From Eubacterium barkeri (GTDB lineage Bacteria > Bacillota > Clostridia > Eubacteriales > Eubacteriaceae): 53,864 bases of DNA. This document shows, piece by piece, positions 1 to 9,131 of the stretch; within the stretch, counting starts at the first letter, position 1, and the number at the start of each line of letters is the position of its first letter. Below the pieces are notes generated by a model. It made no database searches. It saw only the letters and a program-made list of their open reading frames with translations, and had not been told where the DNA came from. Position numbers and translations under genes: made by a program. The stretch covers positions 1-53,864 of the forward strand of contig NZ_FNOU01000021.1 in the NCBI RefSeq assembly GCF_900107125.1, read 5' to 3'.

Positions 1-117
1 TGAGGGCTAACCCTTTGTTCGTCAGCGCCTGGGGTCCGGGGTGAATCTTTTTTATCCTCACCCTGACCGCGCTACATCACTTTGTCTACGCTTTGAAACC
101 CGCCAGAATGGCGGGTT
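1..117 (+). repeat. Dispersed structured repeat, copy A (left edge)
   Basis: Positions 1-69 match 22718-22786 at 61 of 69 bases by eye, and the similarity continues more loosely into a hairpin at 97-117 (stem CCCGCC/GGCGGG). Inside the conserved part GTCAG (21-25) can pair with CTGAC (63-67), and GGTGA (40-44) with TCACC (58-62). The other copy keeps these pairings with a compensatory change. The element may be truncated by the window edge. It lies downstream of the minus-strand catabolic operon. No T-run follows the hairpin here, so it is not an obvious terminator. Function unknown. Confidence 0.6.
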
Positions 118-214
118 GGAAGAATATATCTCCAGAAAAGCGGTACTGAGCAAACACACTTTTCGGGAAAACGTAGTTATTTTCTTTTCCTTATATGATA
201 GGTTTTACTTTAAT

Positions 215-1057
215 TTAAGACGGATATGGGTAAAAGCCTAAACCCGTTTTCCGACCAAGCTTACCGCCACGGACCATCTTTCTTAAAAACGGATGTGGCC
301 GATACTTGGGGTCTCCCATTTCTTCATGGAGAACTTCCATGATGGCCAGGCAGACATCTAGACCAATAAGGTCGCCTAGAGCCAATGGCCCCATAGCATG
401 GTTGGCCCCAAGCCTCATGGCATCATCAATGCCTTCTGCCGATGCGATTCCGTCGGCATAAATCCCGATGGCTTCATTGATCATTGGAATTAGCACACGA
501 TTAACAACAAATCCAGCCCCCTCTTTTACTTCCACCGGAGTCTTCCCGATTTCAGTTGCAATATCCGTAATTTTATCGATAACCGCCTGAGGTGTATTTA
601 AACCGGCAATCACTTCCACCAGCTTCATCATTGGGGCCGGATTAAAGAAATGCATGCCGATGACGGTCCGGTCTAGACCATTGCTCATTTCTGTAAGGGA
701 TAATGACGAGGTGTTGGAGGCAAAGATACAGTCTGGTCGGCAGATTTCCTGCAGCGCACCAAACAGCTCCTTCTTTATCTCCATCTTTTCCAGCACGGCT
801 TCCAGCACTAAATCACACGTAGCAACCGCATCCCGGAGCCCGGTGGCGATCTTATTTAAGATTGCCGTCATCTGATCCTTTTCCATACGTCCCTTTGCAA
901 CCTGGCGTTCCAAATTTTTTCTGATTTTCTCCTTGCCGCCATCTGCGAAGTCCTGGGTTATATCGCACAACACGACCTCATATCCATCTGTACATGCAAA
1001 GGCCTGGGCAATGCCTGATCCCATGGTACCTGCACCAATTACGCCTATCTTCATCAT
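215..1057 (-). CDS. 3-hydroxyacyl-CoA (3-hydroxybutyryl-CoA) dehydrogenase
   Basis: NAD(P)-dependent oxidation of (S)-3-hydroxyacyl-CoA to 3-oxoacyl-CoA, or the reverse reduction in butyrate formation, in the cytoplasm. The N-terminus carries the Rossmann motif [14 protein letters not shown], and the family signature [15 protein letters not shown] lies near residue 140. The C-terminal dimerisation domain ends in [12 protein letters not shown]. About 280 residues is the normal single-domain length. A start at 1057 or 1054 is preferred because GGAGG sits 5-8 bases upstream; the longer reading frame to 1141 has no comparable site. It is the last gene of the 15-gene minus-strand operon, after the enoyl-CoA hydratase. 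Together with the hydratase and thiolase it completes a beta-oxidation spiral. Chain-length preference cannot be read from the sequence. Confidence 0.92.
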   Translation of the reverse strand: MMKIGVIGAGTMGSGIAQAFACTDGYEVVLCDITQDFADGGKEKIRKNLERQVAKGRMEKDQMTAILNKIATGLRDAVATCDLVLEAVLEKMEIKKELFGALQEICRPDCIFASNTSSLSLTEMSNGLDRTVIGMHFFNPAPMMKLVEVIAGLNTPQAVIDKITDIATEIGKTPVEVKEGAGFVVNRVLIPMINEAIGIYADGIASAEGIDDAMRLGANHAMGPLALGDLIGLDVCLAIMEVLHEEMGDPKYRPHPFLRKMVRGGKLGRKTGLGFYPYPS

Positions 1058-1127
1058 ATGTACCTCCATTTGAAAAACCATGCCGTGGGCAAGCCCCTGC
1101 AACGGACCCTGCCGCTTACTAATGATA

Positions 1128-1904
1128 TCACCGATTTTCAAAGAGGGCGTGTTTTCTTTTGCTTAAAAAAGCGGACATCCCCTCTTTTTGATCCTCTGTG
1201 GCGAAGCATTGCCCGAAAAGCCTGCATTCGAGGTCGATTCCCAAATCGAGATTGACCTCGATGCCTTCCGTCATGGCCTGCTTGGCATAGCGGACAGCTA
1301 TCGGTGCATTGTTAGCGATTTTACCAGCCAGCTTCATGACAGCAGGCATTAAATCCTCCTGAGGATACACGGCATTCACCAGTCCCCATTTCAACGCTTC
1401 TTCTGCCTTGATGGACACTCCGGCGAAAATCATTTCCTTAGCCTTACCCACCGGGATGCGGCGCATGAGCCGCTGAGTCCCCCCAAAGCCGGGTGTAATG
1501 CCCAGCCCAGTTTCCGGTTGGCCGAACAATGCGTTCTCCGCTGCGATACGAATATCGCAGCTCATTGCAAGCTCACAGCCCCCGCCGAGCGCAAAGCCGT
1601 TGACAGCAGCGATGACGGGGATGGATAGTCGTTCAATTCGCCGGAAGATGGTGTTGCCTCGTTCTCCAAAGGCACGGCCTTCCTCAACGGTACAATGAAG
1701 CATTTCAGCAATATCCGCCCCGGCTACGAATGATTTCGTCCCAGCCCCGGTGATGACCAGGCAGCGAACCATCTCAGAATCCACACCGTCTAAAACGGTC
1801 TCCAGATCATCAAAGACCTGGCTGTTCAAGGCATTCAACGCGTCTTCCCTGTTGATGGTCAGTACGCCGATACCATTTGTCACTTCAAAAATCACAAAAC
1901 CCAT
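1128..1904 (-). CDS. Enoyl-CoA hydratase (crotonase family)
   Basis: Hydrates 2-enoyl-CoA to 3-hydroxyacyl-CoA. The 258-residue protein has the crotonase oxyanion-hole stretch [11 protein letters not shown] (about residues 58-68) and the second stretch [20 protein letters not shown]. Both catalytic glutamates of true hydratases are present (Glu111 in GGCEL and Glu131 in PETGLG), which argues for hydratase rather than isomerase activity. The start at 1904 lies one base after the thiolase stop and is preceded by GAAGGTG, so translation is probably coupled. An upstream in-frame extension to 2000 overlaps thiolase and is rejected. Within the operon it links the acyl-CoA dehydrogenases to the 3-hydroxyacyl-CoA dehydrogenase. 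A carnitinyl-CoA dehydratase-like role is possible but not shown. Confidence 0.92.
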   Translation of the reverse strand: MGFVIFEVTNGIGVLTINREDALNALNSQVFDDLETVLDGVDSEMVRCLVITGAGTKSFVAGADIAEMLHCTVEEGRAFGERGNTIFRRIERLSIPVIAAVNGFALGGGCELAMSCDIRIAAENALFGQPETGLGITPGFGGTQRLMRRIPVGKAKEMIFAGVSIKAEEALKWGLVNAVYPQEDLMPAVMKLAGKIANNAPIAVRYAKQAMTEGIEVNLDLGIDLECRLFGQCFATEDQKEGMSAFLSKRKHALFENR

Positions 1905-1905
1905 A

Positions 1906-3102
1906 TCACACCTTCTCAAAGATAGTGGCGACACCCATGCCACCACCAATACACAGAGTCGCAAGCCCTTTATGGGCATCCTCCCGCTTAAGCATCTCAT
2001 GGAGCAGCGTCACGATGATTCGTGCGCCCGAAGCCCCCACCGGATGGCCAATGGCTATGGCACCGCCATTGACGTTGACCTTCGCCATATCAAACTTGAG
2101 GTCACGGGCGACGGCTACAGACTGGGCGGCAAACGCCTCATTCGCTTCAACCAAGTCGATCTCGTCTATGGAAAGAGACCCCTTCGCCATAGCCTGGCGG
2201 GTTGCCGGAACGGGACCGATACCCATGATTTTGGGATCTACCCCTCCCTGTCCCCAGGAGAGCAGCTTAGCCATGGGTTTGAGTCCATACTGCTCAATAG
2301 CTGCTTTGGAAGCCAGCACTATGGCGGCCGCCCCATCATTGATGCCAGAAGCATTAGCAGCCGTCACACGGCTCCCCCTGGATCCGTCAGCCAGGGGGAA
2401 TGCTCCTTTCAGGCCGCCAATGCCCTCGGCCGTAACGCCGGCGCGCGGGAATTCGTCAACCGAAAATGCGACCATTTCCTTCTTTATCCTGACTGGTACT
2501 GCGACAATCTCATCATTAAACCGACCCGAAGCCAATGCTGCTTCGGTCTTTTGCTGAGATGCGGCTGCAAAAGCATCTAACTCTTCCCGGGTAATACCAT
2601 ATTGTTCGCATATGTTTTCCGCTGTGGTTCCCATATGGTAATCATTAAAGGCATCCCATAGGCCATCTTTAATCATGGTATCCACAATGACGCTATCTGA
2701 CATCCGTGCACCAAACCGGGCCGCAGGCACCGTATAGGGTGCTGCTGACATGTTTTCCATTCCGCCAGCCACAATGATTTCCGCATCCCCACAAACGATG
2801 GTCCGAGCGCCCTCGATGACTGACTTCATCCCCGAACCACACACCATCGACACCGTATAGGCGGGAACATCCACTGGAATCCCTGCGGCCAATGACGCCT
2901 GGCGTGCCGGATTCTGTCCAAGACCAGCACTCAGGATACAGCCAAACATCACCTCATCCACATCCGCCGCATCGACACCAGCACGGTCCAACGCCTCCTT
3001 GATGACTATACCGCCCATTTTAGTCGCAGGAGTATTTTTCAATAAGCCGCCGAAAGCTCCAATGGCCGTCCGACAACAATTGACAACATAAACCTCTCTC
3101 AC
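1906..3102 (-). CDS. Acetyl-CoA C-acetyltransferase (thiolase)
   Basis: Thiolytic cleavage of 3-oxoacyl-CoA to acetyl-CoA and a shortened acyl-CoA, or condensation of two acetyl-CoA. At 398 residues it has the usual thiolase length. The nucleophilic cysteine is Cys88 in SMVCGSGMKSV, the catalytic histidine is in the GHPVGASGAR stretch near residue 354, and the second cysteine is in CIGGGMG near residue 384. The start codon is GTG at 3102 with GGGGAG upstream. It follows etfA by about 20 bases and overlaps almost end to start with the hydratase. As part of the catabolic operon it is expected to release acetyl-CoA units for energy conservation. Confidence 0.94.
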   Translation of the reverse strand: MREVYVVNCCRTAIGAFGGLLKNTPATKMGGIVIKEALDRAGVDAADVDEVMFGCILSAGLGQNPARQASLAAGIPVDVPAYTVSMVCGSGMKSVIEGARTIVCGDAEIIVAGGMENMSAAPYTVPAARFGARMSDSVIVDTMIKDGLWDAFNDYHMGTTAENICEQYGITREELDAFAAASQQKTEAALASGRFNDEIVAVPVRIKKEMVAFSVDEFPRAGVTAEGIGGLKGAFPLADGSRGSRVTAANASGINDGAAAIVLASKAAIEQYGLKPMAKLLSWGQGGVDPKIMGIGPVPATRQAMAKGSLSIDEIDLVEANEAFAAQSVAVARDLKFDMAKVNVNGGAIAIGHPVGASGARIIVTLLHEMLKREDAHKGLATLCIGGGMGVATIFEKV

Positions 3103-3123
3103 CTGTTTATCTCCCCATTCTTC

Positions 3124-4128
3124 CTATGCCCTAGCGCTTCGGATTTCCTCCGCCAACACCGGCAATACCTCGAAGAGGTTCCCGACGATTCCGTAATCTG
3201 CAATATCGAAGATGGGAGCATCGGCATCCTTATTGATGGCCACAATGCAGTCCGATCCGCTCATCCCTGCCAGATGTTGGATAGCGCCAGAAATCCCACA
3301 GGCAATGTACAGCTTTGGTCCCACGGTTTTGCCGGTTTGGCCGACCTGATGACTGTGGGCAATCCAGCCTGCATCCACAGCGGCACGGGATGCACCGACG
3401 GTAGCTCCCAGAACCTCTGCTAACTCGCGCACCGGTGCGAAGCCCTCCGGCCCACCGACACCACGGCCGCCAGACACGATGATTTCCGCCCCTTCGAGGT
3501 CCACGTTTTCCTCACCCATCTCCTTGATGACTTCCAGGATCTGGGTCCGGATATCCTTAGGATCCATATGGATATTCTCCCGGATAGTGGTGGCGATATC
3601 CTTTCCACTGTCACCCTTTTTAAATACACCTGGACGTACCGTCCCGATTTGCGGACGGTTGTCTGGGCATTGGATTGTGGCCATCAGGTTCCCCCCAAAG
3701 GCGGGACGGGTCCACAACACGTTGCCGGTTTCAGCATCCACATCCAGGGCGGTACAGTCTGCCGTCAGGCCGGTCTTTAATCGACAGGAAACCCGAGGTG
3801 CCAGGTCGCGGCCATTATTGGTCGCTCCGATAAGGATGCTGGTCGGTCCATATTTTTCAATCAGTTGACACATGGCATTGGTATAAGCATCTGTAGAATA
3901 TGATGCATATTCCGGTCCTTCAACGATGATAATCTGGTTTGCTCCTAACACGCTGACGACTGAAGATACCGCATCCACCCGTTCGCCGATGATGACGGCA
4001 ACCAGGGCTCCGCCTTGCTTATCAGCCATCATCCGGCCTGGTGTCAATAACTCCAAACCGACTTTCTTAGCACTGCCGTCTTCATTCGTCTCTATAAATA
4101 CCCAAAGATCCTTTGTTTTCGCTTCCAT
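3124..4128 (-). CDS. etfA: Electron transfer flavoprotein alpha subunit
   Basis: Alpha subunit of the FAD-containing ETF that exchanges electrons with acyl-CoA dehydrogenases. The C-terminal FAD-binding domain is clear (about residues 200-325): [36 protein letters not shown] and [20 protein letters not shown]. Length is 334 residues with no extra ferredoxin domain. The start at 4128 has GGAGGGAAG upstream. It follows etfB by 11 bases. Its association with butyryl-CoA-dehydrogenase-like genes is the context in which electron-bifurcating ETFs are found in Clostridia. Bifurcation is inferred from context and overall resemblance, not proven by residues here. Confidence 0.95.
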   Translation of the reverse strand: MEAKTKDLWVFIETNEDGSAKKVGLELLTPGRMMADKQGGALVAVIIGERVDAVSSVVSVLGANQIIIVEGPEYASYSTDAYTNAMCQLIEKYGPTSILIGATNNGRDLAPRVSCRLKTGLTADCTALDVDAETGNVLWTRPAFGGNLMATIQCPDNRPQIGTVRPGVFKKGDSGKDIATTIRENIHMDPKDIRTQILEVIKEMGEENVDLEGAEIIVSGGRGVGGPEGFAPVRELAEVLGATVGASRAAVDAGWIAHSHQVGQTGKTVGPKLYIACGISGAIQHLAGMSGSDCIVAINKDADAPIFDIADYGIVGNLFEVLPVLAEEIRSARA

Positions 4129-4139
4129 TATCTTCCCTC

Positions 4140-4943
4140 CTAAATCGTGCCAGCATCACTTAACAGCTGGAACAGTTTTTTTGCAGCATCCTCATTGGAT
4201 TCCCCTTCGATTTTCATGCCGTTATTCTTTTGCTGCGGGACAAAGCTTTTCTTAACCTTGGTAGGCGATCCCTTCAGGCCTGCCTTTATCAGATCGATAG
4301 CTGGAATATCTGCGGCCGTCAATGTAGGGATCTGGACCTTATTTGCCGCCATTTTTCTTTTGATGGTGGGGTATCTGGGATCAAAGGACGGTTTGGTGAA
4401 GGTGACGACGCAGGGCATCTTGATGCCAATGACCGCAATGCCGTCTTCTATTTCCTTGTGGACCTTCAGCTGATTGCCCTCCACTTCCACTTCCAGACCA
4501 TAGGTCACCTGTGGATAATCCAAATGCTCTGCAATTTCAGGACCGACCTGAGCAGTATCCCCATCGATGGCTTGCTTGCCACAGAAGATTGCGTCAAATT
4601 TGCCCTCGGTTTCTTCAATCCGTTTGATAGTTTCGGAAATAATATAACTCGTCGCCAGGGTATCGGAGCCGCCGAATGCTCGGTCAGAGACGAGGTATGC
4701 CTGATCTGCAGCGATGGCGATACATTCCTTTAATGCAGTTTTGGCTTGTTCTGGCCCCATGGATAAGACGACGATTTTCGTATCGGGGTTGCTGTCCTTA
4801 ATTCTGGCAGCCGCTTCCAGGGCATACCCATCAAAAGGATTGACAATGCTCGGAACGCCCGCACGAATTAACGTATTGGTCTCGGGGTTAATCTTTATTT
4901 CCGTGGTATCCGGTACCTGTTTAACGCAAACTAAAATATTCAT
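4140..4943 (-). CDS. etfB: Electron transfer flavoprotein beta subunit
   Basis: Beta subunit of ETF. The 267-residue protein starts MNILVCVKQVPDTTEIK and contains the adenine-nucleotide/FAD loop CGKQAIDGDTAQVGPEIAEHL and the segment DRAFGGSDTLATSYI, all typical of anaerobe EtfB proteins that bind a bifurcating beta-FAD. The start at 4943 has a GAGGAAG site. It sits between the first acyl-CoA dehydrogenase and etfA, the order seen in bcd/acd operons of Clostridia. One ETF apparently serves three acyl-CoA dehydrogenases in this operon. If bifurcating, enoyl-CoA reduction by NADH would yield reduced ferredoxin. Confidence 0.95.
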   Translation of the reverse strand: MNILVCVKQVPDTTEIKINPETNTLIRAGVPSIVNPFDGYALEAAARIKDSNPDTKIVVLSMGPEQAKTALKECIAIAADQAYLVSDRAFGGSDTLATSYIISETIKRIEETEGKFDAIFCGKQAIDGDTAQVGPEIAEHLDYPQVTYGLEVEVEGNQLKVHKEIEDGIAVIGIKMPCVVTFTKPSFDPRYPTIKRKMAANKVQIPTLTAADIPAIDLIKAGLKGSPTKVKKSFVPQQKNNGMKIEGESNEDAAKKLFQLLSDAGTI

Positions 4944-4985
4944 AGTGCTTCCTCACTTGTATTAGATTTTTTGTATCGTCCTTGC

Positions 4986-6128
4986 TTATTTAACGCCCAT
5001 CCAACTGGCAATGACCATACGCTGCACTTCACTGGTGCCTTCATAGATTTCTGTAATTTTGGAATCCCGCATCAGACGTTCGAAGGGGTATTCACGGGTG
5101 AAGCCATACCCTCCGACAAGCTGGAGGGCTCGGCGGGTAATACTGGCAGCAGCTTCCGACGCATATAATTTGCCCATTGCGGCCAGATGGCTGTAAGGTT
5201 CATGATTCTGCTTAGCCTGGGCGGCACGGTAGACTAAAAGGCGGGCAGCATCCACACGGGTCTGCATATCAGCCAGCTGGAACTGGGTATTCTGGAACTG
5301 GCTGATGCGTTTGCCAAACTGCACCCGAGTCTTGGTATAGTCGATGCATGCGTCAATGGCAGCCTGGGCAATTCCCAGAGCTTGGGCCCCAATTCCGATA
5401 CGACCACCGTCCAGGGTATTCATGGCGATTTTGAAACCCTTATTTAATTCCCCCAGCAGGTTTTCCTTGGGAACGACGCAATCTTCAAAGATTAGCTCGC
5501 AGGTAGAAGAACCGCGAATCCCCATTTTCTTTTCATGGGCACCCACCTTAAATCCTGGGAAGTCTTTTTCGACGATAAAGGCCGAAATTCCACGGTTACC
5601 TTGGGTCTTATCCGTCATCGCGAAAACAACAAAGGTCGAGGCAAAGCCCGCATTGGTTATGAAAATTTTGGAACCATTGAGGAGCCAATGGTCACCCTTG
5701 TCTTCTGCCACGGTCTTTTGCATCGCCGCATCGGTACCGGCACTGGGTTCCGTCAGGCCGAAAGCGCCAAGTTTTTCTCCAGAGGCCAAGGGGGTCAGAT
5801 ACTTTTTCTTCTGTTCTTCCGTGCCATACTCGCTGATTGGCCAGCAGCATAGCGAGGAATGGGCGGAAACCAGCACAGATGTGGTGGCACAGTGCTTAGC
5901 CAACTCTTCACAAACACCGATATAGGTTACGTAAGATAATCCAGATCCCCCATAGGCTTCGTCGAAGGGAACCCCCATCATGCCCATTTCCGCTAGCTTA
6001 TGCCACGTTTCTTCTGGGAATCTTTCCTCTTCGTCGATTTCAGCGGCGATGGGTGCCACTTCCTTTTCCGAAAACTCGCGGAGCATCTCTAATATTTCTT
6101 GTTCTTCTGCATTGAATTTAAAATCCAT
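4986..6128 (-). CDS. Acyl-CoA dehydrogenase, butyryl-CoA dehydrogenase-like
   Basis: FAD enzyme that reduces 2-enoyl-CoA or oxidises acyl-CoA with ETF. The 380 residues match the short-chain family. Visible motifs are GLTEPSAGTDA (flavin loop, about residue 130), the WLLNGSKIFITNAG segment, DGGRIGIGAQALGIAQAA, and LVGGYGFTREYPFERLMRD. The catalytic glutamate is in EIYEGTSEVQR near residue 363. It directly precedes etfB in transcription. Of the three paralogues in the operon it is the one most like butyryl-CoA dehydrogenase. A hairpin at 6187-6220 separates it from the upstream dehydrogenase gene. Confidence 0.93.
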   Translation of the reverse strand: MDFKFNAEEQEILEMLREFSEKEVAPIAAEIDEEERFPEETWHKLAEMGMMGVPFDEAYGGSGLSYVTYIGVCEELAKHCATTSVLVSAHSSLCCWPISEYGTEEQKKKYLTPLASGEKLGAFGLTEPSAGTDAAMQKTVAEDKGDHWLLNGSKIFITNAGFASTFVVFAMTDKTQGNRGISAFIVEKDFPGFKVGAHEKKMGIRGSSTCELIFEDCVVPKENLLGELNKGFKIAMNTLDGGRIGIGAQALGIAQAAIDACIDYTKTRVQFGKRISQFQNTQFQLADMQTRVDAARLLVYRAAQAKQNHEPYSHLAAMGKLYASEAAASITRRALQLVGGYGFTREYPFERLMRDSKITEIYEGTSEVQRMVIASWMGVK

Positions 6129-6186
6129 GGTATTTCCTTTCAGATAATTGCGATATATTTAAAATAGTTTTAAAGTGGAGTGCAAT

Positions 6187-6220
6187 ATCCAAGGCACCGG
6201 CGTCAGCCGGTTTCCTGGAT
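6187..6220 (-). other. Intercistronic hairpin between two acyl-CoA dehydrogenase genes
   Basis: On the minus strand ATCCAGG, then ACCGGC, pairs with GCCGGT and CCTTGGAT around a short loop. No T-run follows, so it is more likely an RNA processing or stabilising structure than a terminator. It falls in the 116-base gap upstream of the gene at 4986-6128. Confidence 0.5.
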
Positions 6221-6244
6221 ACTGCGTGAACTAAAGGGGTAAAA

Positions 6245-7417
6245 TTATTTGATATTTGTGATGGACTCACTCCGAATACCCATGAGACGGGCAACGGTAT
6301 GTTTGTGAACTTCGGTCGCACCTTCAAAGATTGTGGTGATTCGCACATTTCTGTACAGACGTTCCAGTGGGTAATCCGTGGTGTAGCTGTATCCACCTAA
6401 GAGTTGCATACATTTATAGACAACTTCGTTGGAAACTTCCGGTGCAAACATCTTGGTTTCGCTGCACAGCTGAAAATCCTGTGTGCCGGTATCCAGGGAG
6501 GCTGCAGCTTCGAGGACAAGCAAGTTGGCTGCATCCAGCTTAGCCTGGCATTCGGCCAGAACGAATTGGGTATTCTGAAAATCGGCAAGAGTCTTGCCGA
6601 ACATCTTCCGGGATTTAACATAATCAATAGTAACATCAATGGCATGCTGAGCGATGGAAACTGCCAGAGCAGATAAGCATACGCGGCCGGGGTTCAGTCC
6701 CCACATGGCTGCTTTGAAGCCATCTCCAAGCTTGCCGACCAGATTTTTCTTCGGTACACGGCAGTTATCGAAGAATACCGAGAAGACCGGCGCACCGTGC
6801 ATACCCAGTGTGCTTTCCGCATTGCTGATAGTCATGCCCTCGTTGCTGACACTCTTTTCCACCATAAAGCAGGAGATTTCCTTCTGTTCTGCACCAGAGG
6901 GACTGGTCACTGCGAAGGTCAGCAGCGCATCGGCTTCTTCTGCATCCGTAATAAAACACTTGGAGCCATTGAGAACATAATCATCACCATCCAGCACGGC
7001 GGTGGTGGCCATCATCCCGTTGTCGCTGCCTGCATTGGGTTCGGTCAGGTTGAAGGCACACAGCATATCACCGGTGATAATCTTCGGAATCCATTCGGCC
7101 TTCTGTTCGTCATTGGCGTAGCGCAATAAAGGCATGATGAAGTTACAGTTGGAAATATTGATGTGTTCTGCCAGAGCTTCGTTGTACTTACCCAGGGTTT
7201 CCATAGCCAGAATCAGCATTCTCCAAGTCGCGTTCATTCCTCCATATTCTTCCGGTGCGACCATACCAAGCAATCCCATTTCCCCCATTTTACGGACTGC
7301 ATCCCGGGCACTCTTCCCAGCTTCCATGTCCTCTACCAGTGGGGCCAGAACTTGCTTCCCAAAGGTATCACAAGCTTCAACAATCGCTCTTTCTTCATCA
7401 TTCATTCTAATTTTCAT
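6245..7417 (-). CDS. Acyl-CoA dehydrogenase paralogue 2
   Basis: Second acyl-CoA dehydrogenase of the operon, 390 residues. It has the flavin loop FNLTEPNAGSDNG, the segment YVLNGSKCFITDAEEADAL, NPGRVCLSALAVSIAQHA and the C-terminal LLGGYSYTTDYPLERLYRN. The catalytic glutamate is in TIFEGATEVHKH. Its substrate-facing loops differ clearly from the other two paralogues. The start at 7417 is set by GGAGG 6 bases upstream; the longer frame to 7489 runs into the preceding gene without a ribosome binding site. The acyl substrate cannot be assigned. The position just after a CaiE/PaaY-like gene recalls carnitine loci, but no other carnitine-specific gene is present. Confidence 0.9.
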   Translation of the reverse strand: MKIRMNDEERAIVEACDTFGKQVLAPLVEDMEAGKSARDAVRKMGEMGLLGMVAPEEYGGMNATWRMLILAMETLGKYNEALAEHINISNCNFIMPLLRYANDEQKAEWIPKIITGDMLCAFNLTEPNAGSDNGMMATTAVLDGDDYVLNGSKCFITDAEEADALLTFAVTSPSGAEQKEISCFMVEKSVSNEGMTISNAESTLGMHGAPVFSVFFDNCRVPKKNLVGKLGDGFKAAMWGLNPGRVCLSALAVSIAQHAIDVTIDYVKSRKMFGKTLADFQNTQFVLAECQAKLDAANLLVLEAAASLDTGTQDFQLCSETKMFAPEVSNEVVYKCMQLLGGYSYTTDYPLERLYRNVRITTIFEGATEVHKHTVARLMGIRSESITNIK

Positions 7418-7436
7418 AATATCCTCCAATAATTTA

Positions 7437-7943
7437 TTAATAATTTTTTTCTTTGATTTTTTTTGATTCATTGACGTAGTGCTCAGCACTATCCAGAATA
7501 ATTCGTTGGTACTCTTCCGAGGTCACTTCACGACGAACTTTCGCCGGCGAACCAACCACCAGGCTATGAGGTGGAACCGCCATATGGGCTGGGACAAGCG
7601 CCCCGGCGGCGACAATACTGCCCGTGCCGATATGCGCATAATCCATGACGATTGCCCCCATCCCAACCATACACTCATCCTCGATGATACAACTATGGAG
7701 AATAGCACCATGTCCGACGCTCACATCCCGTCCCAAAACCGTCACGCTGTCCCAATCTCCGTGTACCACGCTGCACTCCTGTATATTGCACCTCGGTCCA
7801 ATAGTTATTTTGGTCACATCGCCGTGGAGTACAGCATTATGCAGAATCGAGACATTCTCCTCCAAGGTGACATCGCCTTCCACCACAGCACCAGGGGCAA
7901 TATAGGCAGTTTCGTGAATCCTTGGCGTCTTTTCTGATTTCAT
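7437..7943 (-). CDS. Gamma-carbonic-anhydrase-like hexapeptide protein (CaiE/PaaY-like)
   Basis: A 168-residue left-handed beta-helix protein built from imperfect hexapeptide repeats (VVEGDV, VSILHNAVL, ITIGPRC, VSVGHGAIL, CMVGMGAIV, GTGSIVAAG). Zn-ligand-like histidines are visible in LHGDV/VVHGD and GHGAILH. Relatives include gamma-carbonic anhydrases, CaiE of carnitine operons and PaaY, a thioesterase that protects phenylacetate catabolism from dead-end CoA esters. The ATG overlaps the stop of the upstream acyl-CoA dehydrogenase by one base (TAATG), so translation is coupled. A housekeeping role for CoA intermediates in this operon is inference. Confidence 0.85.
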   Translation of the reverse strand: MKSEKTPRIHETAYIAPGAVVEGDVTLEENVSILHNAVLHGDVTKITIGPRCNIQECSVVHGDWDSVTVLGRDVSVGHGAILHSCIIEDECMVGMGAIVMDYAHIGTGSIVAAGALVPAHMAVPPHSLVVGSPAKVRREVTSEEYQRIILDSAEHYVNESKKIKEKNY

Positions 7944-9076
7944 TATTTCAAAAGGTTACGCGCAATGACAATGCGCTGAATCTGGTTGGTTCCTTCGAAA
8001 ATCTGGAATATTTTTGAATCACGCATCATCTTTTCAACCGGATATTCCCTGGAGAATCCATAGCCCCCGAATACCTGGACGGCATCGGCTGAAACGCGGA
8101 CGGCGGTATCCCCGCAGAAGCATTTAGCAATAGAAGCTTCACGGTTAGCCTTCAGCCCGGCATCCAGCATGCGTGCGGCGTGCATATACAGCTGGCGGCC
8201 TGCTTCCGTATCCTTATCCATATCAGCCATCATCAGCTGGATTGCCTGCATATCCGCCAGGCGTTTCCCAAACTGGATTCTCTGCTGAGAATATTCGATG
8301 GCGGCTTCGATGGCGGATTGGCTCAAGCCTGTGGAAATAGCAGCATTGAAGATTCGTCCAGCATCCAGGCCAGCCATGGCGATATTAAATCCCTTCCCTT
8401 CTTCGCTTAAACGGCTGGTTTGAGAAACCCGCACATTATCGAAGAAAACATCCGCCGTATTGGACAGGCGCAGGCCCATTTTGTCTTCGTGCTTTCCGAT
8501 AACTAAGCCCGGTGTGCCTTTTTCAACCATGAAGGCCGTGATTCCCCTGGCGCCCAGCCCCTTATCGACGGTGGCAAACACGACAAAGAGATCGGCGAAT
8601 TCTGCATTTGTCGCAAAGCATTTGTGTCCATTAATTATATAATCAGAACCATCACGTACGGCCGTTGTCTTAAGGGATGCAGCATCTGAGCCGGAATCCG
8701 GCTCAGTCAGACAGAAGGCTCCAAAGGCCCCTGGCACAAGGATATCGCTGGCTTTCTGTTTTTGTTCATCATTCCCACCAACCAACACGCATTCCAGTGC
8801 CAGTGCCGTACACAGATATGTGATGGCGAAAGCGGGTTCGACCTTCCCTAATTCTTCCAGCATGATGCATTCGGTTAAATGATCCAGCCCCATTCCCCCA
8901 TAAGCTTCGGGGATACCTAGGAGATGCAGGCCAAGTTCAAACCCCTTTTTATATAGCTCCAGGGGAAACTCGCCACTTTGGTCATACTCCTTAATATAAG
9001 GCTTGACCTCGTTGCGCATGAAGTCACGCGCTAACCGTTGTAATTCAATTTGATCCTCTGTCAGAAAATTTGACAT
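7943..9076 (-). CDS. Acyl-CoA dehydrogenase paralogue 3
   Basis: Third acyl-CoA dehydrogenase, 377 residues, closer in sequence to paralogue 1 than to paralogue 2. Motifs: FCLTEPDSGSDAA (flavin loop), YIINGHKCFATNAEFADL, DAGRIFNAAISTGLSQSA, VFGGYGFSREYPVEKMMRD and the catalytic glutamate in QIFEGTNQIQR. The start at 9076 is chosen for GAGGAGG 7 bases upstream. It follows the old-yellow-enzyme gene and overlaps the hexapeptide-protein gene by one base. Having three dehydrogenases in one operon suggests several different saturated/unsaturated acyl-CoA steps in the pathway. Confidence 0.91.
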   Translation of the reverse strand: MSNFLTEDQIELQRLARDFMRNEVKPYIKEYDQSGEFPLELYKKGFELGLHLLGIPEAYGGMGLDHLTECIMLEELGKVEPAFAITYLCTALALECVLVGGNDEQKQKASDILVPGAFGAFCLTEPDSGSDAASLKTTAVRDGSDYIINGHKCFATNAEFADLFVVFATVDKGLGARGITAFMVEKGTPGLVIGKHEDKMGLRLSNTADVFFDNVRVSQTSRLSEEGKGFNIAMAGLDAGRIFNAAISTGLSQSAIEAAIEYSQQRIQFGKRLADMQAIQLMMADMDKDTEAGRQLYMHAARMLDAGLKANREASIAKCFCGDTAVRVSADAVQVFGGYGFSREYPVEKMMRDSKIFQIFEGTNQIQRIVIARNLLK

Positions 9077-9131
9077 AATCGTCCTCCTCATCATCGATAT
9101 TTAATATTTCAACCTGATTCTATGGGACCTG

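Noticed and set aside
1..117. Known riboswitch (ZTP or guanidine-like) because of the GCGCCTGGGG stretch
   Set aside because: The rest of those riboswitch consensus features are missing, and no suitable gene lies directly downstream on the plus strand.
1750..2580. Plus-strand reading frames across thiolase and hydratase genes
   Set aside because: They are antisense to two well-supported genes and have no family motifs.
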